64,000 nt of DNA from Glandiceps talaboti (lineage: Eukaryota > Hemichordata > Enteropneusta > Spengelidae): assembly GCF_964340395.1 (NCBI RefSeq), contig NC_135567.1, positions 13,201,591-13,265,590 on the forward strand. The letters run 5' to 3'. This document shows, piece by piece, positions 20,401 to 30,370 of the stretch (its first letter is position 1; each line of letters opens with the position of its first letter). Below the pieces are notes generated by a model, which was not told the origin of the DNA, ran no database searches, and worked only from the letters and a program-made list of their open reading frames with translations. A program made the translations under genes and the position numbers.

Positions 20401-22722
20401 TCTGAAACTCATTTAAAATTTGCCATGGCGGCACTCTACTTCCTGTCTGTGTGTACCTTGGGGGTATACATGGTATACAGTAGGTTGCTCGGTTAATCAT
20501 AGAGTACTGCTGCTTTCCTCGATGTCTGAACAATACGAAAAACATCCCTGATTTACACTTCTACAGAATACCAGGCTACAAAGCTCTTAAGAAACAGTAC
20601 TATGAGGTGATGATACCCCCAATTTGAGCGAGGGCACTGTTTTCTTAAATTTCCTGTTTGCAGTCTTGAATGGCCAGTTAGGTAGAACAGTGTTTTTTTA
20701 TGTGTCACACAAGATCATTGTATACAAAACAAAGTGCAGAATAACAATAGACTCTTAAGGAATGGTACTATGAGGTGATGATTTGAGCAAGGGCGCTGTA
20801 TTCTCAATTTCCTGTTTGCAGTCTGCAAGGGCCAATTAGGCAGAAGTGTTTTTTTATGTGTCACACACGGTTTTTTTTTGTATAAATTACATAAAACACA
20901 ATAGACACTGATGGTACACAAGCATATAAAAATGATATATTTTATCTCACTTTGAACACAACTGAAAATACCAAGGAAGATTCAGACACCGAAAAGTAAA
21001 TTTCATGTGTGTGAAAAACTATCAGTACCTGTATTTTGTTTGTGTATTTGTTGCAAATAATGTTGCGTGAAACGTAACAATTGTTGTGCCGCCTAATTGA
21101 AACTCTATAGTCACTCTGGTTTGGTAGTACCATGGCTCCTATAAACCTCTGCCACACTGTCAGAAGTTCTTGTGGGAGATACAAAAAGATTGACAGTCAC
21201 ATGCTGGTTATTGGAAAGACAAAAGATTGTATTAGTTTGGCCACTGGTGGCGCTATTTGATAGCAGATTTTTGGACTTACTTTGTACATCTTGAATCAAT
21301 ATCAGCTGCATTTCACTCGGTGGTGGTTTTCTCGTATCCTTCACCACTTTGTAGACTTTGTGTCTTGGTTTGATTTTTGGTCTTGCACCTATCTTAGAAA
21401 GCCCAGGCTGTACTAGTCTTTCTACAACAACTGCTGTCTGTTGGTACAATTAATAAAAAAACAAAAACAATCTTGTCTGTCTCTTAATTGAATCTTGTGG
21501 AGTCATGATTGGTGAATGGTTAGCGTGACCGACTTGGAATCTGTGCTTTGCAAGGTTCAAGCCCCATCACTGCCATTTGTTTCTGAGTGGCCATTCTCGC
21601 AAACCAGAGTTATCATTTCTACCACTTCACTTTGAAGTAGGGGCCAGCTTGTTAAGAACGGTGTCTTAAAACGGTCGTAGTTAGCAATGATGCTGAGTGG
21701 CTAAAGTCCCTGGGCAAGATTTGAACGACGATTGTGCCTCTGTCAACCCAGCTGTATAATTGGGGACCTGGTTGGATAGAGGTTGCAATGTGAATACTTT
21801 AATCCTATGCACTTATAAAGGCTGCAATGGATTGTGTGCACCCAGGGAGTTGAGGAAGTGTAAAGGGCTGTTGTGCTGCTATAAATCCGTGCCAGGGGTA
21901 ATAATTGTAAAGTGCTTTGAGAACAGAGTGGGAAAGCGCTATATAAAAACCAACATTATTATTAATTACAGGGAACATATATGTCCACATTCTATCATCT
22001 TTAACTACATGGTTGTCAGTTTTACTTTTCATTTCTGACTTTACTAAAGTAAAATTACTTGTCTATTTCATTGTATCTTCATAATCTTGTTCTATAACAT
22101 TTGTTTTATTTCAAAAGCCGTGCAAAATATTTGTGCAGTCTTGCAGTTTCCCTAGTATTATTGCGTTTAAAGCAATGACTTTCTATATACTAGAGGAACT
22201 GTGGCTGGTGGTGGTAGTAATAGTGGTGGTGGTAGTAATAGTGGTGGTGGTGGTGGTAGTAATAGTGGTGGTGGTGGTGGTAGTAGTAGTAGTAATAGTG
22301 GTGGTGGTGGTAGTAGTAATAGTGGTGGTAGTAATAGTGGTGGTAGTAATAGTGGTGGTGGTAGTAATAGTGGTGATGGTGGTAGTAATATTGGTGGTGG
22401 TGGTGGTGGTGGCAGTAATAGTGGTGGTGGTGGTGGTGGTGGTGGTGGTGGTAGTAGTAGTAGTAGTAATAGTGGTGATGGTGGTAGTAATGGTGGTGGT
22501 GGTGGTGGTGGTGGTGGTGGTGGTGGTGGTGGTTGTAAATTGTGGTAGTGGTGCTGCTGTTTTTTACAATTAAATGTTAATCCCCTTTTCGAACTTGGAC
22601 TTTAAAAGTGTTTGTGAAGTACTTGTACTTACCCGGCATGGCTGCGCCATCAATGTAGCACTTCGTAGTAAAAGCCTCGTTTGCACTCGTGCCGTGTTTA
22701 TCAATCCATTTAGTCCGGCCAT
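14474..22722 (-). CDS. MRPL9: MRPL9 orthologue, mitochondrial ribosomal protein bL9m
   Basis: Component of the large mitoribosomal subunit. Seven coding exons on the minus strand: 22722-22633, 21437-21281, 20378-20254, 16428-16378, 15634-15533, 15125-15042 and 14593-14474. All splice sites are consensus and phases close. They encode 242 aa (human about 267). Residues 1-30 are Arg-rich without acids (MAGLNGLINTARVQTRLLLR), a typical mitochondrial presequence. KIKPRHKVYKVVKDT, YGKKGDIVTVSKKVGRNKLL and APGLAVYPLP are the bL9 N-domain. LGVVVPENAVTLPETPITGF...GEYPIQIT...MNGVETV is the C-domain, matching human LGVVV...LPEEPITRWGEY. The protein ends in an acidic tail. The AATAAA for this strand lies near 13970. 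Intron 3 contains an intact LINE whose 3' end lies about 28 bp from the exon 3 donor. Head-to-head with COMMD4, tail-to-tail with SMARCE1. Confidence 0.92.
14745..14880. repeat. 34-bp tandem repeat in MRPL9 intron 6/3' region (about 4 copies)
   Basis: The unit AACCAATCAAATTATGCRAT TTTCAAATTCAGTG is repeated with few changes. It lies between MRPL9 exons 7 and 6. Confidence 0.85.
15650..15966. repeat. minisatellite of TCACATGATGGTCACATGTCAA-type units upstream of MRPL9 exon 5
   Basis: Degenerate units of about 20 bp built on CACATGATSRTCA and ATGTCAATCA. The array sits 16 bp from the acceptor of the 15634-15533 exon, but no exon sequence is included. Confidence 0.85.
17127..20051 (+). CDS. LINE ORF: endonuclease-reverse transcriptase (L2/CR1-like non-LTR retrotransposon)
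   Basis: An uninterrupted 974-codon ORF. The N-terminus is hydrophobic (SQSLIILIILSTICVSCVSA) and basic. An apurinic-like endonuclease follows (about residues 110-350): LANVRSIRNKIDEL, CFSETWLD, GGGVCFMVND, AGDFN, and the catalytic SDH in GNSDHVMVY. The reverse transcriptase (about 560-830) shows NDYRPVALTSV, FAYRVNRSVDDA, FIDYSSAFNT, GAPQGCVLSP and the catalytic FADD. The C-terminal region ends LLPSGSRYRSIKSRTNRFSK. All catalytic motifs appear present. This is the LINE family common in fish and invertebrate genomes, usually classed as L2/CR1-group. The absence of stops suggests a recent insertion. Antisense to MRPL9 in its intron 3. Confidence 0.93.
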   Translation: MAPVKGDMVSQSLIILIILSTICVSCVSALYKYNREELLYIGEQVRDWQTNPTVDLNSLEDIRVVHGVSSNGPSNNNARHSRIRKRGKRGGVLVRLRRRSQRPPLPSICLANVRSIRNKIDELTCNVETRRDFKDCCVFCFSETWLDSGIPDSAVQPPGFSIFRLDRSPSRTKKVKGGGVCFMVNDAWCTNVKVLSQSCSPELESITIKCRPFYLPREFSSVILTAVYIPPDANTTSAINELSDIVTKNENSNANSVSIIAGDFNKANLRKDLPNYYQQVTCATRGENILDHCYTTMKNSYRSIARAPLGNSDHVMVYLIPSYRQQLKREKPVKRSIRVWSEDAIENLRNCFEITDWSVFHENATDIDELTESVISYIKFCEDICIPSKSVTKYSNDKPWFNKSIRSQLKVKEEAYHSNNPESYKRAKYELRKAIKKAKRNYRCKLEDNLSANTPRELWQGLNKIVNYKSKSKRIVMQNQNLPDELNVFYSRFDKQNNRPYVNVTGTGNDTQAFTITDTDVSRIFSRMNVSKAAGPDEITPRLLRACSSQLSTVFEGIFNLSLRLCKVPHVLKKSIIVPVPKKPAVTCLNDYRPVALTSVIMKVLERLVLQYLKSILPRSLDPYQFAYRVNRSVDDAVSLTIHHVLNHLENANTYARILFIDYSSAFNTIIPTNLHQKLISLGINSSLCRWVLDFLSNRPQIVKIGSFSSKSITLSTGAPQGCVLSPMLYSLVTHDCTPSVDSSMIVKFADDTTVTGFIKNNNESAYREQISQLVGWCGENNLELNVDKTKEIIVDFRKHSMEHIPLSVHGKQVEIVEMFKFLGTLISDDLKWGMHVDNVVKKARQRLFFLRRLKSFGVSKTIMVKFYRAVVESILTFSFTVWYCNITSRDHDKLNSVVKTASSIIGADLPSLESLFIDRTMRKSKSIIKDEFHPAHNMFELLPSGSRYRSIKSRTNRFSKSFYPTAIRTLNRA
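17127..20224 (+). mobile_element. LINE insertion (L2-like), apparently intact ORF
   Basis: The 3' end is marked by GTGGCAATAAAGTTATTATT at about 20205-20224, a typical L2 tail. The 5' limit is not visible; an untranslated leader may reach back toward about 16.9 kb. No target duplication was recognised. Confidence 0.85.
20413..20690. repeat. interspersed repeat family F in MRPL9 intron 2
   Basis: TTGCCATGGCGGCACTCTAC ... ACACTTCTACAGAATAC ... AGTACTATGAGGTGATGATA ... TTTCCTGTTTGCAGTCT. A second partial copy follows at 20755-20880, a near-full copy lies at 53067-53309, and a fragment at 13072-13140. Confidence 0.75.
21499..21970 (+). mobile_element. tRNA-derived SINE
   Basis: The head has A-box-like TGGTTAGCGTGACC and B-box-like GGTTCAAGCCC about 37 bp apart. 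The body contains CTGGGCAAGATTTGAAC, and the 3' tail AAGTGCTTTGAG...AAAGCGCTATATAAA ends in (ATT)n. The order pol III box A, box B, body, LINE-type tail is that of a SINE. It lies in MRPL9 intron 1, just upstream of exon 2 on that gene's strand. Confidence 0.8.
22201..22546. repeat. (GGT/AGT/AAT)n trinucleotide array in MRPL9 intron 1
   Basis: About 340 bp of GGT, AGT and AAT triplets. The poly-Val and Gly/Ser ORFs it produces are artefacts. Confidence 0.95.
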
Positions 22723-23134
22723 GTCTGTTTTATAAGCACTAAATTAATTCAGCCACGTAAAGAAGTGTTGGTATGATGATGAGAATTTGACACCGGGTGT
22801 ATAATATTTCCAAAATCTGAGATACTGGACCAAGTTTCGACGAAAAAGACGGAGATATTTCAACTCGTGTGCGCCGCCATTACTTTGACCTCTGTGACCC
22901 AAGATACATTTTTATCCTCGTTCGAAGATAAATTTATGAAAAAATATACTAAACTGTCTACAACTTATATAGACCCGAGAGATATTGAATATCATGTGAT
23001 TAGAAAATATAAGTATTAAAGAAAAATTATATTGTAAAGAGAGAGTTTTGATCAAAACGAAAACTCGCTAGCCAAATATGGTAGAACGAGGCTGAGGTCA
23101 TGAAGTACGCAAAGGTCAAAACAGGTCATTCAAA
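22723..23134. promoter_or_regulatory. bidirectional promoter MRPL9/COMMD4
   Basis: A 412-bp gap between the two start codons. No clear TATA box close to either start. A YY1-like GCCGCCATTA lies at about 22873. Several nuclear-receptor half sites are seen: TGACCTCTGTGACCC (DR3 on the minus strand, near 22886) and AGGTCA...AAGGTCAAAACAGGTCA (DR4, about 23096-23128). Confidence 0.5.
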
Positions 23135-26100
23135 ATGGTGAGTAGTGATATTTTCTCTCTGTAAATATTCCCATTTTCTCGACGATAAAGTGTTCACTAC
23201 TCAATTCAATTGATTTTGCCTATTTTCATTAGATTTTCCGAGATTTAGTTGTTGTTATAAGTTGGATTTGAAACGACACGGCCTCTATTTTGCGTACTAT
23301 TTCGAATCGATGTGAAACTTGCAAGAAACGCCTACTCCGGGCGAGTACACCATGCCACAGAGCTACTTCCGTATTCCGTATTTTCAGTGTATATGCCCGT
23401 TTCATTTTCCACTTAACTTGGTATTGACTGTGCACATGTAGATTAGATTTAGATTATTTTAGATATAACTTTATGAAAATATATACACCATGGGGTTATC
23501 AGTTGTCTCTGCAGCCTGGGTTCGAACCCGCAAGGTGTCGGCGGGGTTTGATTAAGAATTTAACCAGGTCTGTATGTATGTAAGCAGGTAAGAAGGGTGA
23601 TGCTCAGTTTGACCCTGCCGAACAACGCAGGTTTTTCCCGGGTACACCAGTTTCCTCCTGCTTCTTCAATACTAGGGGGCTGCTCCTGTGGTGACCATTC
23701 AACAAATTTCCAAATTTATTTGGACGAAAAAGAAAAAAAAAACTGCAATACGCCTAAACATTTACAATTCTATTTGGGTACATAACTGTAATAAAGATAT
23801 TTAAAAACATTACAGTGAAAAAGGCTAATGTTATAAGTATATAAGTAAACAATTTTCTTGATTAAAATATTTTTTTTCTATTCTGACATAATGGAGTAAC
23901 ACTAGAGGGCAGTAGACAGACTAGACTCTGAATAAAATGTTGTTAAATTCTGTTTGTGTTTTTTTCTATTTCAGAGATTCAGGTTTTGTGGAGATTTAGA
24001 CTGCCCTGACTGGGTGTTGGCAGAGATAGCTACTCTGTCAAAAATTGTAAGTATTTTTACATTTACAGTAAATTTACTTCAATCTAGACTACAAAGCAAC
24101 TACTAAGTTTTAGTGTAACCGCAGCAATGTCTGTCACCATGGTAACAAATGTAGAGACAAAGTTGAAAACCGATTCTAGTAAGCGAATATATGCAAACAT
24201 TGTCGTTCTTTATTTTGTTGAATTAGCTGTAACGACTCAGATTGATACAATTAAAAAAAAAATTGTGCACTCTGCTCTGCAAAGACCTAGTTAAGGCCAA
24301 AAAAAAAAAAGAATTGTTTCTGGTCAGGACAGTTTGTCTGAAATGGTGTGACGAAACAATTTTTTTTTTAAATTCTCAATAAACCTATAACGCAGTCTAC
24401 TATTTATGGCAGTTATTGTTCTTTTTATTTAGTACTTAAGAGTAAGTGTGTATGTGGGATAGATGTCATTTACTTGTTCATGATTGGCTCTGTAGTTGTC
24501 TTCACTGAAGTAGGGAGGGTTATTTTTGTGTTTCCCCACGGACCTGCACACTGCATGGACTGGACAAACACACACAAAAAGACCGAAGTGGGGTATTTAA
24601 GTGCTGCGTGCGCTAACCAGAAATAATTCCTTTTTTTAGCCCAATGACCCAAAATTGTGCATTGCCAATATGTCTTTTCCTCGTCATACGTCAGTGATAT
24701 ATGCCATGTCAAAAGACCGTCTGTGTTTCCATTTTATCGACAGACTTCCATCAAAATGAAACTGTTGTGTACTCAAGTCATTAAAGAATTGATAGGTGAT
24801 ACTATAGACGTAAGTATGAACAAAGGGTAGTCATTTATATTAAATAGCGCCCTCTATGTGTGAAATAGTGCCATTCTTTTAATGGTTGATACTATAGATG
24901 TATGAACAAAGTATGGTCATTTACATTAAATAGCGCCCTCTATGTGTGAAATAGTACCATTCTTTTAATGGTTGATAAGTATGAATATAGCCAATTGACC
25001 CTACAGCAGTGAACACCCTCTATCTAACCATAATGATATTTTTAGACACTAGATTTTAGTGTTTGCGAAGCCACGTCAGAAAGAATGTTTTGAATTTACT
25101 TATTTTCTGTTTTATTTACATTGTGTCATTAATTCAATTTACGTGACTCTGAGACGATATTAACGAAACTTTTAATTTATTTGCAGTATGAGAAAGTATA
25201 CAAGTTAACAGCAGATGCCAAATATGGTAAGTATGAGTACTCTTATACCCATTCTGATTAAAATATGATGTGGTGAAAGCGGCTAGATGTCTTTATTTAT
25301 CTCTATTTCCATTGTATTGTGACATTTGTGTTGTTCATTGGGATGGCGGCGATCACCCGAAACAAAGCAAATGACACAAAATGATAGAAATAGAGGTAAA
25401 TAAAGACATCTAGCCACTTTCACAACATCAGATTTTAATCAGATTGTCGTTTACCATGCACAAGCCAAGTTGAACATAAAATATGGGATATATACCCTGG
25501 TCATTCTATATCACGACAATGTTGGCTTAACAAGTCCATAATTTATAGGATGAAATATTAAAAGGGTCATATGGATAAGGATTTGGTATTTACTTTAGAT
25601 TTTTTAATTTATAAAACAATTTTATCATGGCTTCCTACTTGAAAAATAAATGTGACACAACATGTGCCAAGCCCTTGTTTGTAACTCAATAAATTGCAGA
25701 AGATTAATAAATGCGTAAAATGTTTGTTACTGTACATAAGTAAGAAGGGTGTCGTTCAATTTGACTCTATCGAACAACGCAGGTTTTGCCTGGGTACTCC
25801 GGTTTCCTCCTGCATTAACACTGAACCCATGAGGGATGGCCCTCACTGGACTTCTTGGGAGACAAGTGTTTATATACTTAAAGAACTATCCAGTATAAAT
25901 AAAGATTGTTATTATTACATACAATTTTTACTATTAGAAAATGTACAATTTGTCTTCATATTTTTACAGAGATTGGTGACGTTAAAGGTGCCATTGCAGC
26001 ACTGTCTTTCATCCTGACCAGTGCTGGTAAAAATAACGTAGATGGAGATTCCTTATCTAATGAATTACAACAACTGGGTTTACCAAAAGGTAACTGTTGT

Positions 26101-29100
26101 TATTTGAAAGGAATGACACTCCAAGAAATAGACATTTACATAAACTATGGATACTGGGTGAACAATGAATATTCATGAGTCCTAAGTACTTATTCCATTT
26201 CAGTGTAAAACATCTCATGAATATTCATTGTTCAATCATGAATATTTATTTGTACTGACTCCCATGATGCAATGTGGCCCATAATACAAATACACTATAA
26301 AGGCACAAGACGAACTTGATTTTTCTCTGAAATCACAAGTAATTATAGGTGATGTAAAATCATGAAATGATTCTTCAGACGCCAAGGTTTATGAAGATGT
26401 CTCTATTTCCTCGAGTGGTGTTCCCCTGAAATATTATTTTACAATATGGAATCTCTGACTGAATCCTGTGATATGCAAGTTCCACTGTGACTGTGGCACT
26501 CTGGATATTTGTATTCATACTAGTGCTTTTCTCTGTGAACGTACTTTCACAAGTGCAGAGAGCAAACGTGTGGCTCAAACCACCACAAGCAAATGTGCAA
26601 ATATCTGTGAGTATCGATACTGGCACTCATACAAATATAAACAAAACATTCCTGCCAACAAGCAGGCACTGTATGTGTGTACACACATATCACTTGTAAC
26701 TTTGAAACAATACACTTGTATGTGTCAAAATCTGAGCCTGCAATGTGATGACTTTCAATAGCTTGTTTGTACCAAGGACGATGTGTGTGTGTCTGTGTAT
26801 CAGTAGGGGTTGGATGATGTTGTTTATATTTGTAATGAGTGGTCTGTGGGAAGCCTGTTTCTTATCTATCTAAATTTTTCTCAGGGAATATAAAATGTGT
26901 ATGATATGTAGTCATTCGGCGATCCCTCGATGTTACCCATATATGACTCTGATACAAGAAGTCACTGGTACAAAATGTAATAATAAATTTATTAATAACT
27001 TACTCTAAGTATTTTTATAATTTTTCTTAACAATCATTTTATATCTCATTGACAGAGCATTCGTTGGCATTATGTAAAACCTATGGTGACAAGTTAAATG
27101 CCATGCAACAGAATTTTAAAAAACACAGTTTAAGATGTAAGTATAAACCTCTCATTTGCTCCATAGATGTGAATGTAGGAAAAGCTGGGGTTAAGCTGAA
27201 CTCAGTTCGGAGCTTCACAATGATCACACAATGCTGTATGAAAAGTGAAGTTCCTAACTATGTTTATCTCCTATAATGCCTCATGCCAATGTACAGCTGG
27301 CCTCTTCTAAGCCAGATTTGTCAGAAGTATGACCCTACATTCGAGAGGTCACATGATTCAGGTTTGTTGAATATCTAAAATTGATTCCATAGAATTGAGA
27401 CAGGATTACTATTTTCATTATGGTTGATCATGATTATCTACTAAATTGCAGCTTGATAAATTTTGATTGTATTTTTTCAATATCATATAACTTTGCAAGA
27501 TTGAGAGTTGATTATGTGTTGATCCAAGGCTTTAAGTGATTGTAATTCTCAGTACCTGCGATAACATTTAACCTTATGCTAGAGGGTCAAAATAGAACAA
27601 AAAGGTTGATTTATTCTCAGTATCTGTAATATCATTTTACCTCATGCTAGAGGGTCAAAATATTAAAAAAAAAGGTTGACTTATTCTCAGTACCTACAAT
27701 AACAGTTTACCTCATGCTAGAGGGTCAAAATATAACAAAAAGGTTGACTTATTCTCAGTACCTGCAGTAGCACTTCACCTCATGCTAGAGGGTCAAAATA
27801 TAACAAAAAGGTTGACTTATTCTCAGTACCTGCAGTAGCACTTTACCTCATGCTAGAGGGTCAAGAGAACAAGAATGTCAACTTATTCTTACACACTCAT
27901 ATGGTAATGCATGTGCAGTGCATGGAGCAGAAGTTATAATGTCGAGCAAAACATTGAGTAATTGTTATTTTTATTACAAACCTAGGTGGTAAAATTGTAC
28001 TGTACAGTTTTTATGACACACCTAGGTGGTAAAATTCTACTATAGGTACCATACCAAGAATTATCTCCTAAAAAGGGGACAACAAATTCTCTCATTGCAG
28101 CCTAGTTTATTTTGAATGTATTCTTTCAGTATCACATCTGGAGTCGGTAGAATGGAGAGTGGATTATGTTCTCAGCTGTAGTGAACTTCAAGATGTCAAT
28201 GAACCATTTATACATATACGAATGAAAGTCAGAAACCCAGACACGGACCAAACAGAAGTATCATCATTCACAATGACCTCAGACAAGTTTAGAGTGTTTC
28301 TTAGTGGTGAGTTAATTAGAGTGTTTGTTAGTGATGAGTTAGAGTGTTTCTTAGTGGTGAGTTAATAAGAGTGTTTCTTAGTGGTGAGTTAATGAGAGTG
28401 TTTCTTAGTGGTGAGTTAGAGTGTGTCTAAGTGGTGAGTTAATAAGGGTGTTTCCAAGTGGTGAGTTAATTAGAGTGTTACTTAGTGGTAAGTTAGTGTT
28501 TCTTAGTGGTGAGTTAATTAGAGTGTTTCTTAGTGGTGAGTTAATTAGAGTGTGTCTAAGTGGTGAGTTAATAAGGGTGTTTCCAAGTGGTGAGTTAATT
28601 AGAGTGTTACTTAGTGGTAAGTTAGTGTTTGTAAATGGTGAGTTAATTAGAGTGTTTCATGGTGGTGAGTTAATTAGAGTGTTTCATAGTGATGAGTTAG
28701 AGTGTTTCATAGTGGTGAGTTAATTAGAGTGTTTCTAAATGGTGAGTTAATTAGAGTGTTTCTAAGTGGTGAGTTAATTAGAGTGTTTCATAGTGGTGAG
28801 TTGATTAGAGTGTTTCTAAATGGTGAGTTAATAAGAGTGTTTCTAAGTGGTGAGTTAATTAGCGTTTCATAGTGGTGAGTTAATTAGAGTGTTTCTAAAT
28901 GGTGAGTTAATAAGAGTGTTTCTTAGTGGTGAGTTACAGTGTTTCTTAGTGGTGAGTTAGGAAGTCAATTAGAGTGTTTCTCAGTGGTGAGTTATAGGGT
29001 GTTTTTCATTGGCGACTTAGTTACAGTGTTTTGCAGTGGTGAGTTTGAGTGTTTCTCAGCGGTGTTTCTTAATGGTCAGTAAAAAGTCATTTTCACCAAC

Positions 29101-29534
29101 TCAACAGCACATGACCTCTCTAGAAATTCACAATTTCGTTTAGAAGAGACCAAGTTCTTAGATGACCACTACATATTTAAAGTTTTCTGATGTGAAGGAA
29201 ATAAGCACTTAGGAGTCATGAATATTCATTGTTCATCTAATCCATATTCATGTCTACCACTAACACCCATGATGCAACAACATAACACTGATAAAACAAT
29301 AGAGGTGAAAAAGAGTTTCAATTTGGTGTTTCTTGGCAATCATGCAAAATTTATGTGATGCAAAATTGTGAAAGAACTAAACAAATCAAAATTTATGGAA
29401 ATACCTTTATTTGCTGGAGTGGTGTTCCTCTTTAAGCCTTGTCTGTTAGTATGTTTTTCTCAACTCATTACAATTTGTTCTTTCTTACAGAACTGAAACA
29501 GGCACACAAGTTAATGCAAGGAGTGCAGTCATGA
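23135..29534 (+). CDS. COMMD4: COMMD4 orthologue
   Basis: COMMD4 belongs to the COMM-domain family of the Commander complex (endosomal recycling, NF-kB modulation). Eight coding exons: 23135-23137 (only the ATG), 23975-24046, 24744-24809, 25187-25226, 25970-26089, 27056-27136, 28130-28306 and 29491-29534. They give 200 aa; human COMMD4 is 199 aa. The protein starts [20 protein letters not shown] after Met and continues [48 protein letters not shown], and then a C-terminal COMM domain ([17 protein letters not shown], ending [14 protein letters not shown]). Similarity to the human sequence is high throughout. Introns hold MITEs and tandem arrays. The ends of exons 3 and 7 with their donors are duplicated into the introns. 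An out-of-frame upstream ATG at 23100 could weakly regulate translation. Confidence 0.94.
24310..24632. mobile_element. MITE family H in COMMD4 intron 2
   Basis: Ends carry inverted GAATTGTTTCTGGTCAG / CTAACCAGAAATAATTC. Inside are CTACTATTTATGGCAGTTA and CTTCACTGAAGTAGGGAGGG. Other copies lie at 52063-52372 and 62421-62756 in the opposite orientation. Confidence 0.75.
24798..24985 (+). repeat. 90-bp tandem duplication of COMMD4 exon 3 end plus donor
   Basis: Units begin GATACTATAGAC/GTAAGTATG at 24798 (the real exon end) and GATACTATAGATGTATG at 24888. The second donor has lost GTAA. A third partial unit starts at 24974. Confidence 0.88.
25251..25445. mobile_element. foldback MITE family B in COMMD4 intron 4
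   Basis: About 195 bp, almost entirely inverted: TTCTGATTAAAATATGATGT ... ATCAGATTTTAATCAGA, centre GGCGGCGATCACCCGAAAC. A sister copy is at 57391-57595. Confidence 0.88.
26148..26432. repeat. interspersed repeat family C in COMMD4 intron 5
   Basis: GAACAATGAATATTCATGAG ... CATGAATATTCATTGTTC inverted pair, then CCCATGATGCAA and GAGTGGTGTTCCCCT. Related to 14090-14460 and 29196-29436. Confidence 0.65.
27495..27870. repeat. 62-bp tandem repeat in COMMD4 intron 6 (about 5 copies)
   Basis: The unit contains CTCATGCTAGAGGGTCAAAA and TTGACTTATTCTCAGTACCT. It is not derived from an exon that I can see. Confidence 0.88.
28291..29070 (+). repeat. 27-bp minisatellite made of COMMD4 exon 7 end plus its donor (about 30 copies)
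   Basis: The unit is GAGTGTTTCTTAGTG (exon 7 end) plus GTGAGTTAATTA (intron). Variants of 23 bp lack AATTA. The first unit is the genuine exon/intron border at 28306/28307. Many copies retain GTGAGT. Twenty-seven is a multiple of three, so stretches read (RVFLSGELI)n in frame with the exon. Confidence 0.95.
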
Positions 29535-29660
29535 TCATCACCATGTATTTTTTATCATAATATCATCAAGAACTTTTTTATTTGAAAATGTATATTAAAT
29601 GTGCTTATAGTGTAACTATACAGCTTTTCCAAGAGAAGAGTTAGGGCAGTGTTTACTATA

Positions 29661-29815
29661 ATTAGATGTTATTCCCCAATATTTTTCTTTGTTCAGTCAA
29701 GGAAAATATGAGTGACCTCAGGGGCCAACCCGTAGGTCATGAGTTTTTTCACGCTGAATGAAGAAAAATATTGGAGAATAACCTAATTATACCAGCGCCA
29801 GTAATAGCGCCCTGG
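29661..29815. mobile_element. foldback MITE family A, 3' flank of COMMD4
   Basis: TTAGATGTTATTCCCCAATA ... TATTGGAGAATAACCTAAT form the arms. Central segment is shorter than in other copies. Confidence 0.75.
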
Positions 29816-30009
29816 ACTGAATGATCCATCATTGTTTGTGGTTATGTAATCCCTCACCAACCAAGTAGCAAGTGGTTACTGTAGCACAAACGACGACATG
29901 TCTTTCAGTCTACGGCCACCCACTTTACCAGTGTTTAGGTTTTCCAATACATAGCTAGGACTGTACTATTTAGCAGAAAGGTTTCAACAAGGCTTACAGT
30001 TGGTATATC

Positions 30010-30370
30010 AGATATTAAGAGTATTAGCTTCTCCTGGGCTGTACTTATCAAAATATTGGTGTAATGTGGCACAACTAGGGCTATATTAATCACATGGGTT
30101 ACCCAAGGTACAATGAAGGTTAAAGCTATCAGAATATTGGGTTCTCGTGGGCTGTACTTATCAAAATATTGGTGTAATGTGGCACAACTAGGGCTATACT
30201 AATCACATGGGTTACCCAGGGTACAATGAGGGTTAAAGCTCTCAGAATATTGGGTTCTTGTGGGCTGTAGTCATCAAAATATTGGTGTAATGTGGCACAA
30301 CTATGGCTGTACTTTAAGAATATTACTTACCTAGTACAGCTATGGTTACAGTTATTAGAATATTGGGTTC
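30010..30370. repeat. about 118-bp tandem repeat (3 copies) between COMMD4 and the NACHT gene
   Basis: The unit contains GGGCTGTACTTATCAAAATA, TTGGTGTAATGTGGCACAAC and ACATGGGTTACCCA. No gene is visible from 29.6 to 33.7 kb. Confidence 0.85.

Noticed and set aside
22133-22573. Poly-Val and Gly/Ser-rich ORFs
   Set aside because: Pure trinucleotide repeat in an MRPL9 intron.
26468-26761. 97-aa plus-strand ORF in COMMD4 intron 5
   Set aside because: No similarity recognised and no fit with the COMMD4 frame or splice sites; it lies beside a family C repeat.
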